Made by a program: the position numbers and the translations under genes. Below are positions 17,821-26,088 of a stretch of 62,165 bases of DNA, piece by piece (the stretch's first letter is position 1; every line of letters begins with the position of its first letter). Origin of the DNA: Rhodospirillum sp. UBA1311 (GTDB lineage Bacteria; Pseudomonadota; Alphaproteobacteria; Rhodospirillales; Rhodospirillaceae); NCBI GenBank assembly GCA_002307145.1, contig DBTR01000031.1, positions 27,666 through 89,830 on the forward strand, read 5' to 3'. A model generated the notes under the pieces. That model was not told where the DNA came from and ran no database searches. It saw nothing but the letters and a program-made list of their open reading frames with translations.

Positions 17821-20282
17821 CCCCTGCCCCCGGCCGCGCGGCGGCGCACGCGCTTCATCGCCTCGGCGGCGGCGAACCCGGTGCGCAGGCCGCGCCCGAA
17901 CAGGGTCGGCGCAAAGGCGATCAGGCGCATCCTCGGGATGACCTCGGTCGCGAGGTATTTCTTCAAGTCGTCGACGTCGCCGAGGAGGCGGATTTCGGTG
18001 AAGCCTTCGTCCCATGCCGTGGCGAGGTTGCGGAAGTGCAGGAGCTTGCCGACCGAGGTCTGGCGGTAGGCTTCGTCGAAACAGCGGTTGAAGCTGTAGC
18101 AGATTCCGTTGTGGATGAGGTCGAGATCCCAGGCGATCGCCTTGCCGTCGAGCCTGAGCATCGCGAGGTGGACGTGGGCGTCGGCGAGCGCGGCGGCGAC
18201 GCGCGGCGCGCGCCCCTGGGCGAACAGGCCGACCTCGCGCTTCCAGCTCCGTTGCTCGACGTCGATCATCTCGGCGAGCACCTCGGGCGAAAGCCGGCCG
18301 CGTACCACCACCTCTTCCACCGCGCCGAACTCGGCGATCTTGCGCGCGGCGGCGCGAATCTTGCGATACTCGGCGACGTGGGCCTGGCGGAAGAAGGCAT
18401 CGAAGCCGCCCGGCTCCGCGCCTTCGGGGAAGCGCACCACCGGGCTGTTCCGCCCCTCGCGCAGCATCACCGACCAGCCCGAGGAAATCAGCGCTTCGGT
18501 AAGGCGATGGTTGCGTTCAAACTCGGCGCGCGGCAGTTCGGCGAATAGTGCATGCATCCGATGCCGCCCGAGGAAGCCCGGCAGGGACGGCCATGCGGCG
18601 TTGGCGGCGACGGGATTGCCCGCCACCGGCTGGCTGAGTTCGGAGAACACGTAGCCGCCGATCCCCGCGCACATCGGCCAGGGTGCGACGAACGGCATCA
18701 CGCACCCCGGCGCGGTCATGCAGCGAAATCCTTTTTCTCGGTCGACGGCGAGCCATCCTGCGGCGAGAAACGGATCGCTGGGGACCTCCGGCCCCAGAAC
18801 CGTCTCGCCCGTCGCGGCCGGAATCGCCCATTTCGAAGGATCGGCCTGCGCCTGGGGAAGCAGCGGCAAACTGCCGATGCAGGGCAACCCCAGACGTTTC
18901 AGCTCGGAAGGTTCGAGGACCACGTCCTCGAACAAGGTCAGCACGTAGGCCAGCATCGTTCCGAGGAATGCCGAAACCACGACGAACAGCGGCAACAGGA
19001 TCGGCAGGGACGGCCACACCGGCTTGCCGTCGACGAACGGCTGCCGCACCACCGAGACGCTGCCGTTCGCGTTCTGCCGCAGGATGTTATCGATGCGGAT
19101 CTCCTGCACCTTGCGCAGGAACGACTGGTAGGAGTCCTTCGACACGTCGGCAGCTTCCGACATGTTTTCGAGAACCTGGTAGTTCTTGGTGAGATCGGCG
19201 ATCTCGGCGTTGAGGGACGTCAGCACGCCGCGCGCCACCGCCATGCTGTTGGCGTTGGCGTCGCGGCGGCCTTCGAGGAATTGCTGCAAGGTCGCCGCGT
19301 ATTTGGCGTAGAGCCCCCTCAACTCGCCGCGCAGGTCGCGGGCGCGCGGCGAATCCGCAGGAAATTGCACCAGCTTCGATTCGTTGGTCGCGATATCGCC
19401 GGTCAGCGAGCCGAGCACCCGGCTCTCGTCGGCGGCGCGGGGACGGATGCTCAACAGGTTGGCGCCAGTCTTGAGGAGGCCGAGTTGAATCTCGACCTCG
19501 CGGGTATCGGCTTCGAGATTGCGGATTTCCTCTTCCTTCGCCGCGATCGAGGAGACCAACTGGGCGCGCGTCGCGTCGAAAGCGTGAAGGTTGTTCGCGC
19601 TGCGGAATCGCACGATCTCGCGCGCCTGCCTCTCCCAGGTTTCGCGCTGGGCGTCGGCGTCCTTGAGGTAGACGTCGGCGGCGTTGCTGGACGACAGCAC
19701 CGCGCCGCGCTGCTCGTAATAAGCGTCGAGGAGATAGCGCTGCAGCGCCAGCAGGATCTCGGGATTGAAGAACCGCACCGAAACGTCGAGCACGTAGGTA
19801 CCTTGGAGCGGCGTGACCGTGATCAGGTCGCGCATGCCCTGGATGTCCGCGCTCCGTGCCGCCGCCAGCGCGACTTCGGTCGGCGGGGTCTTGAGCATCT
19901 CGTTGAGCTTGCGCAGCGCGTTGGTGAGCCAGTCCGGGCCATACATCAGCATCGAGGGGGTGAACTGCGGGTACTTGGCGCGGATTTGCGTCAACACCCG
20001 GTCGAGCACCGCGTCGCTGGTCATCACCTCGATCTCGTTGGCGAGGAACTCCTGGTTCATGAACGGCTGGTTCATGTAGATGCCGGTATTGGGCAGGATC
20101 CGCGAGGTATCGAGGTCGGGGGCGCGGACCAGCACGCCGAAGTTGCCGACGTAGACGCGCGGCGAAACCAGGATCAGGGCGGCGAGGACGACCAGGGAAA
20201 ACACCATGGTCTTGACGATCAGGGACTTCTTGTAGAAGAGCCCCATCAGCGCCTTGCGGATCAGATCGGAGTGCGTTTCCAT
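17817..20282 (-). CDS. Wzz-like polysaccharide co-polymerase fused to a GNAT/CelD-type acyltransferase domain
   Basis: 821 aa. Residues 1-460 are a chain-length-determinant (PCP) protein: TM1 at about 24-42, a periplasmic coiled-coil-rich domain, and TM2 at about 425-450. In Wzc-type proteins a tyrosine kinase follows TM2. Here residues about 570-790 instead resemble a GNAT acyltransferase of the CelD/BcsL (Acetyltransf_6) type, with runs such as EMIDVEQRSWKREVGLF and SVGKLLHFRNLATAWDEG. The linker 460-570 is Pro/Ala rich. It would sit in the inner membrane with the acyltransferase in the cytoplasm and may couple acyl modification to chain length control. It lies between the wza-like and deacetylase genes. 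Confidence 0.8.
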   Translation of the reverse strand: METHSDLIRKALMGLFYKKSLIVKTMVFSLVVLAALILVSPRVYVGNFGVLVRAPDLDTSRILPNTGIYMNQPFMNQEFLANEIEVMTSDAVLDRVLTQIRAKYPQFTPSMLMYGPDWLTNALRKLNEMLKTPPTEVALAAARSADIQGMRDLITVTPLQGTYVLDVSVRFFNPEILLALQRYLLDAYYEQRGAVLSSSNAADVYLKDADAQRETWERQAREIVRFRSANNLHAFDATRAQLVSSIAAKEEEIRNLEADTREVEIQLGLLKTGANLLSIRPRAADESRVLGSLTGDIATNESKLVQFPADSPRARDLRGELRGLYAKYAATLQQFLEGRRDANANSMAVARGVLTSLNAEIADLTKNYQVLENMSEAADVSKDSYQSFLRKVQEIRIDNILRQNANGSVSVVRQPFVDGKPVWPSLPILLPLFVVVSAFLGTMLAYVLTLFEDVVLEPSELKRLGLPCIGSLPLLPQAQADPSKWAIPAATGETVLGPEVPSDPFLAAGWLAVDREKGFRCMTAPGCVMPFVAPWPMCAGIGGYVFSELSQPVAGNPVAANAAWPSLPGFLGRHRMHALFAELPRAEFERNHRLTEALISSGWSVMLREGRNSPVVRFPEGAEPGGFDAFFRQAHVAEYRKIRAAARKIAEFGAVEEVVVRGRLSPEVLAEMIDVEQRSWKREVGLFAQGRAPRVAAALADAHVHLAMLRLDGKAIAWDLDLIHNGICYSFNRCFDEAYRQTSVGKLLHFRNLATAWDEGFTEIRLLGDVDDLKKYLATEVIPRMRLIAFAPTLFGRGLRTGFAAAEAMKRVRRRAAGGRG

Positions 20283-20305
20283 CTACGTGTCCTCGCCGCC
20301 TCGGA

Positions 20306-21301
20306 TTAGTTGTTGTTGAGCTGGTAGGAGACCGACCCGCCGACGCCGTTGAAGGTGATCATCCGGGTGACGTCCTGCATCACGTCCGCCGCCTGGTTGA
20401 GGCCACTGCGCGGAATGTAGACGACGTCGTCGGAACGCAGTTCCATCACCCGTGGCTTGTCCGCCACGAACAGCATCTTCGCGTCGTAGCGGGTGAACGC
20501 GTATTGCTGGCCGGTTTTACGCAGCACGTAGAACTGGTCCATGTCGGCGCGATCGCGATAGCCGCCCGCCATCGCCACCGCCTGCTGCACCGAGACCGGC
20601 GCGTTGATGGTGTAGGCGCCCGGGGTGTTCACCGCGCCCAGCACGTAGACGAACAGGTTGCGGGTGGTTTGCAGGCCGAGATCGACGGAAACGCCGTTCC
20701 AGCGGTCGCCGTAGAGCTTGTTCGCCTCGGCGTTGACCTCGGCGAGGACGCGGCCTTCGGCCGGAAGTTCGCCGATGCCGGGCAAGGTGATCCGCCCGTC
20801 GGGCCGCACCAGGATCGCCTTGCTCTGGCCTCGGTCGTTGGAGGTGACCACCGACCGCAATTCCTCGACCGCCGCGCGCGAGCGCCGCAGGAAGAAGAAG
20901 ATGTCGGTATCGCGGAACTTGCCGTCGTAGCGGGTCTTGAGCATGGCGTTGGCCTGCTCGGGGGTCTTCCCGGCGATCACCACGTCGCCGATGTAGGGGA
21001 GCGAAACCCGTCCATCGGGCCGCACCGTCTGCTGGACATTGAGGTCGGGCGCGGTGGCGAACCGGATCTCGAATTCGTCGCCGTTCTGGATGATGTAGTG
21101 CTCCTGGGGCTGGAGATTGAAGAAGTAGTCCGCCACCAGGACGTCGTAGGGCCGCAGGCGATAGTCGCCGGGGGTGGTGTTGAGATCGGGCGAGGCCTCG
21201 ACCGCGAGCGGCTTGTCGGCGATTTGCGCGAAGTCCTGGGTGCAGGCCCCAAGAAGAAGCGCCGCGAGAGTCGGGACGATATATCGGCAGAGTTTTTTCA
21301 T
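20306..21301 (-). CDS. Wza-like polysaccharide export lipoprotein (SLBB domains)
   Basis: 331 aa. The lipoprotein signal peptide has lipobox LLGAC (Cys20). A poly_export domain follows, starting GDYRLRPYDVLVADYFF, then two SLBB-type beta-grasp domains around residues 165-300 (for example VYVLGAVNTPGAYTI). Proteins of this family form the outer-membrane channel through which the polymer leaves. It overlaps the sugar transferase by 4 bp (21298-21301). The C-terminus lacks a clear amphipathic membrane-spanning helix, so it may need an additional outer-membrane partner. Confidence 0.9.
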   Translation of the reverse strand: MKKLCRYIVPTLAALLLGACTQDFAQIADKPLAVEASPDLNTTPGDYRLRPYDVLVADYFFNLQPQEHYIIQNGDEFEIRFATAPDLNVQQTVRPDGRVSLPYIGDVVIAGKTPEQANAMLKTRYDGKFRDTDIFFFLRRSRAAVEELRSVVTSNDRGQSKAILVRPDGRITLPGIGELPAEGRVLAEVNAEANKLYGDRWNGVSVDLGLQTTRNLFVYVLGAVNTPGAYTINAPVSVQQAVAMAGGYRDRADMDQFYVLRKTGQQYAFTRYDAKMLFVADKPRVMELRSDDVVYIPRSGLNQAADVMQDVTRMITFNGVGGSVSYQLNNN

Positions 21302-22341
21302 AGGATTGACTTCCTCAGAATGTAACGCTCGACGACATACTGACCGGCATCGGAAACATGATCGAAGAAGACCAAACGCCGAGGATCGCCGTCGTCACAG
21401 ACTGGGGGAATAGAGGCGATGCTCGTTACGCGACCATACGCATGGTAGGTGCGCCAACGACCCGATTTCTTTGCCCGGACAACGAGGTCGATCTGTTGTC
21501 CGGGATGAATTTGCACGCCTTCTTCCTTGAGGCTGAAGGCGTGGTCGTCGATGTCGAGGACCTTGCCCGCATAGATCGGGCCGGCCTTGTCGCCGACGTA
21601 CACCTGGACCGGTCGGGGCGGAGCGATACGAAAGCTTTGCCGCCGGTCCGCCGCGCTGCGGGTTCGCCCCAGGCGCGCGGCGCAATCGCGGCCGACTTCG
21701 AAGATTTTGACGCTCATGGCCGTGGCGCACAGCACCGCAAGACCGAGTTGGCTGAGCTTATGGACGTCCGCCGTGAGGTAGATGCGGCGGAGAAATGCGT
21801 AGCGGATCCGCTTCGACGCGCCGTGCGGCATGTAGAGCTGCACCGGCCCGATCAGCCCGGGCTTGAACGGCGGCGCCGCCAAGACCCCGGCGATGCTGCC
21901 GCCCTGTTCGAGCAGCACGGCGCGCCGCGCCGGGCGCGGGCCGAAAAAGCTCATCTCTCCGGCAGCGATATTCCAGAGTTGGGGCAGTTCATCGATCCGC
22001 GTCACCCGCAGATACCGCCCGAGCGGCGTTTCGAGATTGCTGCGCGCCCCCAGCACCGTGCCGTGCAACCGGCTTTCCGCATCGAGGGCAAGGGTTCGGA
22101 ATTTCTTGATGTTGAACGACCGGCCACGGCGGCCGATGCGTTCGCCGCTGTAGAATATCGGCCGCCCCTGGATCGCGAAGACCAGGATGGTCACAAACAG
22201 GAAAAGCGGCAGCAACGCCAGCATGATCGCGATCGCGAGAATCCGCTCGAAGCCCTCGCCGACGGAGGACACGCCCGGCAAGCTGCCCGGCTTTTCATCG
22301 TCCAGCGGCGGCAAAACCATAGGTTGCTCGGATGGGGTCAT
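21298..22341 (-). CDS. Undecaprenyl-phosphate sugar-1-phosphate transferase fused to a PilZ-like domain
   Basis: 347 aa. One membrane helix (about 33-57) is followed by the bacterial sugar transferase domain, with KKFRTLALDAE, then RIDELPQLWNIAAGEMSFFGPRP carrying the catalytic Asp117-Glu118 pair. It lacks the long N-terminal membrane region of full WbaP, so it is PglC-like. Residues about 230-340 look like a PilZ domain: RRQSFR gives the RxxxR c-di-GMP motif (Arg234, Arg238). The second motif reads DIDDHA where D/NxSxxG is usual, so binding is plausible but unproven. It is the first gene of the EPS operon and starts chain synthesis. The ATG at 22341 has an AGGTGAGGA site just upstream. Confidence 0.8.
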   Translation of the reverse strand: MTPSEQPMVLPPLDDEKPGSLPGVSSVGEGFERILAIAIMLALLPLFLFVTILVFAIQGRPIFYSGERIGRRGRSFNIKKFRTLALDAESRLHGTVLGARSNLETPLGRYLRVTRIDELPQLWNIAAGEMSFFGPRPARRAVLLEQGGSIAGVLAAPPFKPGLIGPVQLYMPHGASKRIRYAFLRRIYLTADVHKLSQLGLAVLCATAMSVKIFEVGRDCAARLGRTRSAADRRQSFRIAPPRPVQVYVGDKAGPIYAGKVLDIDDHAFSLKEEGVQIHPGQQIDLVVRAKKSGRWRTYHAYGRVTSIASIPPVCDDGDPRRLVFFDHVSDAGQYVVERYILRKSIL

Positions 22342-23058
22342 AGTCCTCACCTGCAATAGTTTCGACTCAAGGCAAAGGTCGCGATCGAGACAACTTTTGC
22401 CCCCGTCTCCCATGAGCCTCCATGAAAGACTGAGCTTACACTTTTACATTTCCGTCAGACCCGGCATAAGCATCCGCATCGGGATGCGGAAATCCCTATC
22501 CGCTTTGTCGCGCCGATTCGCGGCGTTTTCGGGACTCGTGCCGTTTTTGTCCTTATATGACCCAGTTACAAAGCTATCTTCGACTCTTCATAAGAGTCCA
22601 GTTCTCGATCTTTCTTTTCGCGATTCGCAGATGAAAATTATTTCAACTCATTCGTTTCGACAGTGATTCTGCCATATCCGCTTACGTCTTTCGGACGATT
22701 TTAATCGCTTTTTATTATCATTCCATATTTTGCCATCTTGTTGCCTCATACTTTTGCGGGCCAATTTTCCGCCCTCGGGCCAAAAATCTCCGCCCCGACT
22801 CCGGCCGAATCGGCGTATCGGGGCATGTCGACTCAGCCCCCCCTATGCGTCTCGTGCGTTTTTCACATTCGCCCGCCCCCCTAATCAGGCTCGCACGACA
22901 TTCCGGGTGCAACTCCGGCCTTCCCGAGACCCAAGCGCCGACGCACGGCAATGCCTATATGGAAACCGGGTTTAGGGCGCAGTTCAGCCCAAGCGTCAAG
23001 CCGTTCGTCGTTCAAGCGCGGCGACCCGTCCCGCAAAAAACGAAGTGGAGCAACGCAG
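22342..23058. promoter_or_regulatory. 717-bp AT-rich divergent control region between the EPS operon and FBP aldolase
   Basis: There is no convincing gene. Base composition is visibly richer in A/T than the flanks, especially 22540-22760. It holds an inverted repeat GACTCTT-N3-AAGAGTC (22582-22598) and a short hairpin TCCGCAT/ATGCGGA (22473-22490) within the likely leader of the sugar transferase transcript. Both the EPS operon and the aldolase gene must start here. I could not assign a confident -35/-10 pair to either. Confidence 0.55.
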
Positions 23059-24081
23059 ATGAATACCCAGGACCTGATGAACACCGCGATGTTGATGGTT
23101 GCCGGCGACAAGGGCCTGCTGGCGATGGACGAAAGCACCGGCACCGCCAACAAGCGCTTCGCCGCTCTCGGCATTCCCCAGACCGAAGAAGCCCGTCGCA
23201 CCTATCGCGAGTGGATCGTCACCGCGCCGGGATTGGGCGACAGCATCGGCGGCGCGATCCTTTCCGACGAGAATATCCGCCAAAGCCTCGACGACGGCAC
23301 CCCCTTCCCCAAAGCGCTCGCCAACGTCGGCATCGTCGCCGGAATCAAGGTCGACGCGGGCGCGAAGCCGATGGCGGGGCATCCGGGCGAAAAGATCACC
23401 GAAGGCCTCGACGGACTGCGCGAACGCCTCGCGGACTACGTCAGGCTCGGTGCGAAATTCGCGAAGTGGCGTGCGGTGATCACCATCGGTCCGAACATTC
23501 CGAGCCTCGGCTGCCTCGAAGCCAACGCCCATGCTCTCGCCCGCTACGCCGCGCTCTGCCAGGAGGCCGGCATCGTGCCGATCGTCGAGCCCGAGGTGCT
23601 GATGGACGGCGACCACAGCATGGAGCGCTGCTTCGCGGTGACCGAGGAAACGCTTCGTACCGTGTTCGCCGCCCTCGCCACCCAAAGCGTGTTCCTCGAA
23701 GGCATGGTACTGAAGCCCAACATGGTCTTGCCCGGCCTCGCATGCCCGACCCAGAACAGCGTCGACGACGTCGCCGACGCCACCGTCGCCTGCCTGCTGC
23801 GCACCGTTCCGGCGGCGGTGCCAGCGATCGCGTTTCTCTCGGGCGGCCAGTCCTCCGAACTTGCCTCGGCACGCCTCAACGCGATGAATCTGCGGCATCG
23901 CGGCCGGATGCCCTGGGCGCTGACCTTCTCCTATGCCCGGGCGATCCAACAGCCCGCCCTCGATATCTGGCACGGCGACGCCACCCACGTCGCCGAGGCG
24001 CAAAAGGCCCTCGTCCACCGCGCCGCCTGCAACCGCGCGGCGCGCAAGGGCGCGTATACCGACGCAATGGAAACCGCCTGA
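23059..24081 (+). CDS. Class I fructose-bisphosphate aldolase
   Basis: 340 aa, family of eukaryotic-like class I aldolases that use a lysine Schiff base and no metal to cleave fructose-1,6-bisphosphate. Signatures include GLLAMDEST near the N-terminus, IVPIVEPEVLMDGDH, and GMVLKPNMV whose Lys would form the Schiff base, then FLSGGQS in the phosphate-binding region. ATG 23059 is the natural family start; an in-frame extension upstream to 22951 has no family similarity. A GC-rich 9-bp hairpin (24098-24120) without a T-run follows the gene. Confidence 0.93.
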   Translation: MNTQDLMNTAMLMVAGDKGLLAMDESTGTANKRFAALGIPQTEEARRTYREWIVTAPGLGDSIGGAILSDENIRQSLDDGTPFPKALANVGIVAGIKVDAGAKPMAGHPGEKITEGLDGLRERLADYVRLGAKFAKWRAVITIGPNIPSLGCLEANAHALARYAALCQEAGIVPIVEPEVLMDGDHSMERCFAVTEETLRTVFAALATQSVFLEGMVLKPNMVLPGLACPTQNSVDDVADATVACLLRTVPAAVPAIAFLSGGQSSELASARLNAMNLRHRGRMPWALTFSYARAIQQPALDIWHGDATHVAEAQKALVHRAACNRAARKGAYTDAMETA

Positions 24082-24176
24082 ACCCGGCGGCGGGATCGGG
24101 CCGGCGGGAAACGCTGGCCCAATCCGGAAATTTGCGCGATCTTCCCTGCCCCAACCCCTGACCGGACCATTCCCCG

Positions 24177-26000
24177 ATGCTGGCGCGCCCAGATTTTTCG
24201 TTTTCCCGCGCCGCCGTCTTCAACGGTCTCCGCCTCGCGCTCGCGGCATGGCTCGCGTTCGCGGTCGCGGCGATGTTCCATGTCGAGAATGCCTATTGGG
24301 CGGCGATGCCGGTCTGGGTGGTGATCCAACCCTATCGCGGCCTGATGCTGGAGCGCGGCCTGTTCCGCATCCTCGGCACGGTGATCGGCGCGAGTGCGGG
24401 CTTCGCGATCCTCTGGCTGGCTCCCGATCCCTACCTCGACGTCGCCCTGCTCGGCGCCTGCGTCGCGGTCTCCGCCGGTCTCGCGCAGGTGCTGCGCGGC
24501 ACTCCGGCCTACGGCGCGATGATGATCGGGATGTCGGCGGCGGTGGTGATCCTGCCCTCGGTTCTCAACCCGGCGGGCGGCCTCGGCCTTGCGCTGGCGC
24601 GCACCGAATGCACGATCATCGGGGTGGTAGTGGTGACCCTGGTCACCGGCCTGTTCACGCCGCGCGTGACCGAAGCCGCGTTTCTCGCCGACGTCCGCCG
24701 CCTCACCGCCGAGATCGTCGCGTTCGCCGTGGACACCGTCGCCACCGGCACCGTCGACGACGGCCGGGTGCGCGCGCTGATGCATCGCTTTGCCGAGGCG
24801 GACGGCATCGCCGTCGCGGTCTCCGCCGGGTCGATCGCCGGGCGCAGGCGACTGCACCAGATCGACGCGCTGATGGTCGCCGCCTTCGCGGTGATGGCGG
24901 CGGCGCAAACCCAATCCCGCCGGTCCCTGGCGACCCGCGCCGGGCTCGGCGAGCCGATGCGCAGCATCGCGGCGCTGGTCAACTCGGGGGCGCGCAGCGA
25001 GGCCGCGCTGCGCACCGTCCTCGCTGGCGTTCCCGCCACCCTCGCCGTCGCGCTCAAAAGCCTGTTCGATGCGGAAGCGGCGCTGCATGCGCCCCACTCC
25101 GCCGCCCCCGCCGCCGGAACTCTCGACCGCATGGCGATGCTGCTCGCGCCGCACCGGCGCTGGACGGTCGCCAATCGCAACGCCCTGCTCGCCGCCGCCG
25201 CGACCTGGATCGCGGGCACTCTCGGCCTGCTCGCCGGACGCCCGGAAGCCGAACTCCTCGCCCTCGGCGTGTGCATCTTTGCGATGGTACTGGGGTACCT
25301 GCCGGATGCACGCAAGGCCGCGCCGATGATGTTCGCCGGCGTCCTCGTCGGAGTGGCGGTCGCCACCGCCTACCGCTTCTGGGTTCAACCCGGCATCGCG
25401 GGACCCGCCGACCTGCTCCTCACCCTCGCGCCGTTCCTGGTCGTGGGCGGCCTCGCGCGCACCCACCCGAAGACCGCGCTTCCCGCGATCGACGCCAACA
25501 TGTGCTTCCTCCTCGGCAGCCAGGCGGGGATGCCCGCCGCTGGAGCGGGTGAAATCCTGCTCGGCGCGGCGGCGCTGATCGCGGCGGCGACCCTCGTGTT
25601 GGGCGGCGTCGCGGCGTTGCCGCGTGGCGGATCGCCCAGGCGCGGCCGGATCGCGCGCACCGTCGTCGCCGACCTGCGACGCCTGATCGACCGGCCGCTG
25701 CCCGACCTCGCCATGCGCCGACCGGTCGCGCACGACTTGCTCCGCCTCGCGCTGCATCTGGTGCGCGAGGGCGAGCTGCGCGGCGAGATCCCGCGCGAAC
25801 TGCTCGCCGCGCTGTGCCTTGCGCAGGCGATCGTGGCGCTGCACGAACGCGGCGCGCAGGAAGCACTCGACCTGCTCAAGGACTTCGATCGCGACCCGCG
25901 GGGCGTGGCCGCCCGGCTCGCCGGGCTCGACCGCGACGTCGCCGCGACCGACGCCGCGGCGAGCCTCGCCGCGGCTGCGGTGCTGTTCGAAAAGGGCTAG
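24177..26000 (+). CDS. FUSC-family membrane exporter (YccS/AaeB-like)
   Basis: 607 aa. Two blocks of hydrophobic helices (about residues 15-160 and 335-465) flank and precede soluble segments, the usual layout of fusaric-acid-resistance/aromatic-acid exporters. A conserved-looking opening is ENAYWAAMPVWVVIQPYRG with RILGTVIGASAGF, typical of the FUSC family. The second hydrophobic block starts RRWTVANRNALLAAAATWIAG. The usual membrane-fusion partner (AaeA/EmrA-like) is not next to it. It follows the aldolase by 95 bp, and the two may not be functionally linked. The substrate is unknown. Confidence 0.85.
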   Translation: MLARPDFSFSRAAVFNGLRLALAAWLAFAVAAMFHVENAYWAAMPVWVVIQPYRGLMLERGLFRILGTVIGASAGFAILWLAPDPYLDVALLGACVAVSAGLAQVLRGTPAYGAMMIGMSAAVVILPSVLNPAGGLGLALARTECTIIGVVVVTLVTGLFTPRVTEAAFLADVRRLTAEIVAFAVDTVATGTVDDGRVRALMHRFAEADGIAVAVSAGSIAGRRRLHQIDALMVAAFAVMAAAQTQSRRSLATRAGLGEPMRSIAALVNSGARSEAALRTVLAGVPATLAVALKSLFDAEAALHAPHSAAPAAGTLDRMAMLLAPHRRWTVANRNALLAAAATWIAGTLGLLAGRPEAELLALGVCIFAMVLGYLPDARKAAPMMFAGVLVGVAVATAYRFWVQPGIAGPADLLLTLAPFLVVGGLARTHPKTALPAIDANMCFLLGSQAGMPAAGAGEILLGAAALIAAATLVLGGVAALPRGGSPRRGRIARTVVADLRRLIDRPLPDLAMRRPVAHDLLRLALHLVREGELRGEIPRELLAALCLAQAIVALHERGAQEALDLLKDFDRDPRGVAARLAGLDRDVAATDAAASLAAAAVLFEKG

Positions 26001-26088
26001 TCGGCCGAAATTCCGCGCCAGTCCGGCAGGGGAGCGCGCGTTGAAAGCTCCAAGCGGCAACGCCCCACCCCTGCGGGACTATCCTTGC

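Noticed and set aside
22187..22975. Small frames in the EPS control region (for example 22187-22666 and 22730-22975)
   Set aside because: Composition is AT-rich and promoter-like, no ribosome-binding sites or recognisable motifs, and frames overlap on both strands.
22951..23058. 36-codon upstream extension of FBP aldolase
   Set aside because: Basic, low-complexity translation without family similarity; ATG 23059 gives the normal N-terminus.
24098..24120. 9-bp hairpin after the aldolase gene as a terminator
   Set aside because: There is a good stem but no T-run on either strand, so termination could not be supported.
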